From positions 1-7,548 of the forward strand of contig DMXI01000693.1 in the NCBI GenBank assembly GCA_003483885.1: a stretch of DNA of 7,548 bases, given 5' to 3'. Of the stretch, positions 6,218-7,548 are shown piece by piece; positions within the stretch are counted from its first letter, which is position 1, and each line of letters starts with the position of its first letter. Origin of the DNA: Microscillaceae bacterium. GTDB lineage: Bacteria > Bacteroidota > Bacteroidia > Cytophagales > Microscillaceae. The notes under the pieces were generated by a model. That model saw only the letters and a list, made by a program, of their open reading frames with translations. It ran no database searches and was not told where the DNA came from. The translations under genes and the position numbers were made by a program.

Positions 6218-7548
6218 TTAATATTTCTTAAACTGAAGTTCTGGTTTTTGCATTTGAGGATTCAGATACTGATTGATCAAAAGAGCTGCTCCAGTAGCTG
6301 CTCCTTCGGGTATATTGGGTACCAATACCTCTACCGATGGATATAATTTGCTAAGCGTATTGAGGAAGATTTCATCATCCGTAAATTCACCATCTACAAT
6401 CATATACTTAGGCAGTCCTTTACGGGCAGCAATGGCAATTGCTGGTTCAAAAAATGAAATCAAGTCATAAATAAGTTGATGATAAGCATCCTCAAAACTA
6501 CTAAATGAAGCAAGGTTCCATTCCTGGCTATCGTTTGTATTGGCTTTGTGGGCACCACTGGCGTCGAATGAGTGGGGTACTAGTTTTCGGGCATCACCTG
6601 CCTGGATATTGTGTGCTGTATTAAACAGACTTTCATCAAAAGATACTGTTTTATAGTAATCAAGCGGCTTGCCAAAGTGCTCTGCCATACGATTAAATTG
6701 GTATCCGTGCTCATTTCCAATAAAGAAACGAGAGGCTTTTACACGTCTTCCCTGCACTGTAAGGTATTGTAAGCAGTCTTGTGAAACATCTTCTGGACGA
6801 AGCGGGGAGTGATCAAATGGGTTTAAAGTAATACACCAAGTGTCGGTCATTCCCAATAACAAGAACTTTTCGTCAAACAAGTGCAAATAAGTTCTAAGAG
6901 CAGAGGAACTATCATGTAAACCCGTTCCTACCGGAATTTGTTGCCCATTACCCTCCCAATGTGCTACTACTGGGCTTGTACTAAAGTCAGGAATCAAGTT
7001 GATAATGCCTTCATCTTTGATCCACTGGTGGTAATCACGACGACGAAAATTCCAAATACCTGTATGGCAACCAATACTTGTATATTCGGTGGTAGCTTCT
7101 TTAGTAAAAAGATAAGCCAGGTATTGAGGAAAATGTAGGGTGTGTTTGATTCGTTTGTAGACCTCCGGTTTTTGGTATTTTAACCAATAAATTTGCAAAC
7201 CAGAATTGAGCATGCCCAATGAGGGAGAACAGGTTTCGAGAGCAAACTGTACCTTTTCGCCATATCGGCCATAAAACTGTTGTTCAAGTGCTTGATCAAG
7301 TGGTTTCAGGTAATTGTATAGAGGAGTGAGTGTATTGCCCCCTTCGTCGATATGCATCAAGGTAGCTCCATAAGTCGAGAAATTTAGCGCCTTAATGTGG
7401 TATTGGTCGTCATTGACCAATTTGTTCCAGGTATCTAAAGCCCATTGATTGATCAAATTGATATCATCTCCTTCAAAGCCGTCATCATCTTTCGTTTTTG
7501 CCAGCTTGTCGATCGTAATGTCGACCACCTCAAAATTATCATCAAACA
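6218..7548 (-). CDS. FGGY-family carbohydrate kinase, N-terminus cut by window edge
   Basis: This cytoplasmic sugar kinase is of the FGGY (xylulose/rhamnulose/fuculose kinase) superfamily. The frame stays open to the right edge (F-D-D-N-F-E-V upstream of the GTG at 7526-7528), so that GTG is internal and the N-terminal phosphate-binding DxGT segment lies outside. Numbering from that GTG, family traits are KDDDGFEGDD (13-22), NFSTYGATLM (49-58), the EYTSIGCHTGIWNF stretch (148-161), the catalytic-base motif GLHDSSSAL (203-211, Asp206), the TW nucleotide-binding region (226-236) and IPEGAATGAALL (406-417). The family transfers the ATP gamma-phosphate to a sugar. The substrate is unclear, and the subgroup resembles Bacteroidota kinases found with fucose or rhamnose genes (inference). 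Two glycines expected in ATP contacts are acidic here: TDTW (Asp229, usually GTW) and VDGEFTDD (Glu381, usually DGGF). A terminator-like hairpin follows the stop, and no pathway partner is in view. Confidence 0.88.
   Translation of the reverse strand, partial: FDDNFEVVDITIDKLAKTKDDDGFEGDDINLINQWALDTWNKLVNDDQYHIKALNFSTYGATLMHIDEGGNTLTPLYNYLKPLDQALEQQFYGRYGEKVQFALETCSPSLGMLNSGLQIYWLKYQKPEVYKRIKHTLHFPQYLAYLFTKEATTEYTSIGCHTGIWNFRRRDYHQWIKDEGIINLIPDFSTSPVVAHWEGNGQQIPVGTGLHDSSSALRTYLHLFDEKFLLLGMTDTWCITLNPFDHSPLRPEDVSQDCLQYLTVQGRRVKASRFFIGNEHGYQFNRMAEHFGKPLDYYKTVSFDESLFNTAHNIQAGDARKLVPHSFDASGAHKANTNDSQEWNLASFSSFEDAYHQLIYDLISFFEPAIAIAARKGLPKYMIVDGEFTDDEIFLNTLSKLYPSVEVLVPNIPEGAATGAALLINQYLNPQMQKPELQFKKY

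Noticed and set aside
6273..7138. Short + strand ORFs opposite the FGGY kinase (6273-6470, 6938-7138)
   Set aside because: They are antisense to conserved kinase motifs and carry no independent coding signal.
7526..7528. GTG as the start of the FGGY kinase
   Set aside because: The frame is open to the window edge and the upstream residues fit a kinase N-terminal domain. Starting at the GTG would remove the phosphate-binding N-terminus.

Overview
The window looks like chromosomal DNA from a marine or gliding member of the Bacteroidota, most likely a Cytophagales/Microscilla-type bacterium. The evidence is moderate-to-low GC, A-rich start regions without strong Shine-Dalgarno sequences, a TAnnTTTG-type -7 promoter element, signal peptides that all cleave just before a glutamine, a 23-residue leucine-rich-repeat protein, and a SiaC-family (DUF1987) protein of the Bacteroidota type. 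The genus is inferred from general character; I ran no search.

Left part (1-2579, + strand): after a gene-poor leader comes a tight three-gene operon of secreted proteins. It holds an 18-repeat LRR protein (270-1706), a 152-residue secreted protein that overlaps its stop codon by one base (TAATG), and after 4 bases a 136-residue protein with a GTG start. The two small proteins are tandem paralogs of no family I can name with confidence. The unit looks like a co-secreted envelope or extracellular module.

Middle (2582-5585, - strand): a six-transmembrane voltage-gated potassium channel carries a canonical TTVGYGD filter, a very regular S4, and a roughly 320-residue C-terminal cytoplasmic domain that is not a recognisable RCK or cyclic-nucleotide domain. 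It converges on the secreted operon with only two bases between the stop codons. Upstream of it lies a GT61/DUF563-type glycosyltransferase, probably for surface polysaccharide.

Right part (5586-7548, - strand): a long imperfect inverted repeat fills most of the gap between the glycosyltransferase and a SiaC-family regulatory phosphoprotein. Beyond that, a second terminator-like hairpin follows an FGGY-family sugar kinase, whose N-terminus runs off the right edge. The kinase has acidic residues where two nucleotide-binding glycines are usual. These - strand genes seem to be separate transcription units in one direction rather than one pathway. The two hairpins isolate SiaC, and no SiaA/SiaB partner gene is visible.

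I see no mobile element, CRISPR array, tRNA, rRNA or clear defence system. The most unusual items are the LRR plus paralog-pair operon, the channel's unassigned C-terminal domain with an HxxxHxxxH motif, and the long inverted repeat in front of the glycosyltransferase.
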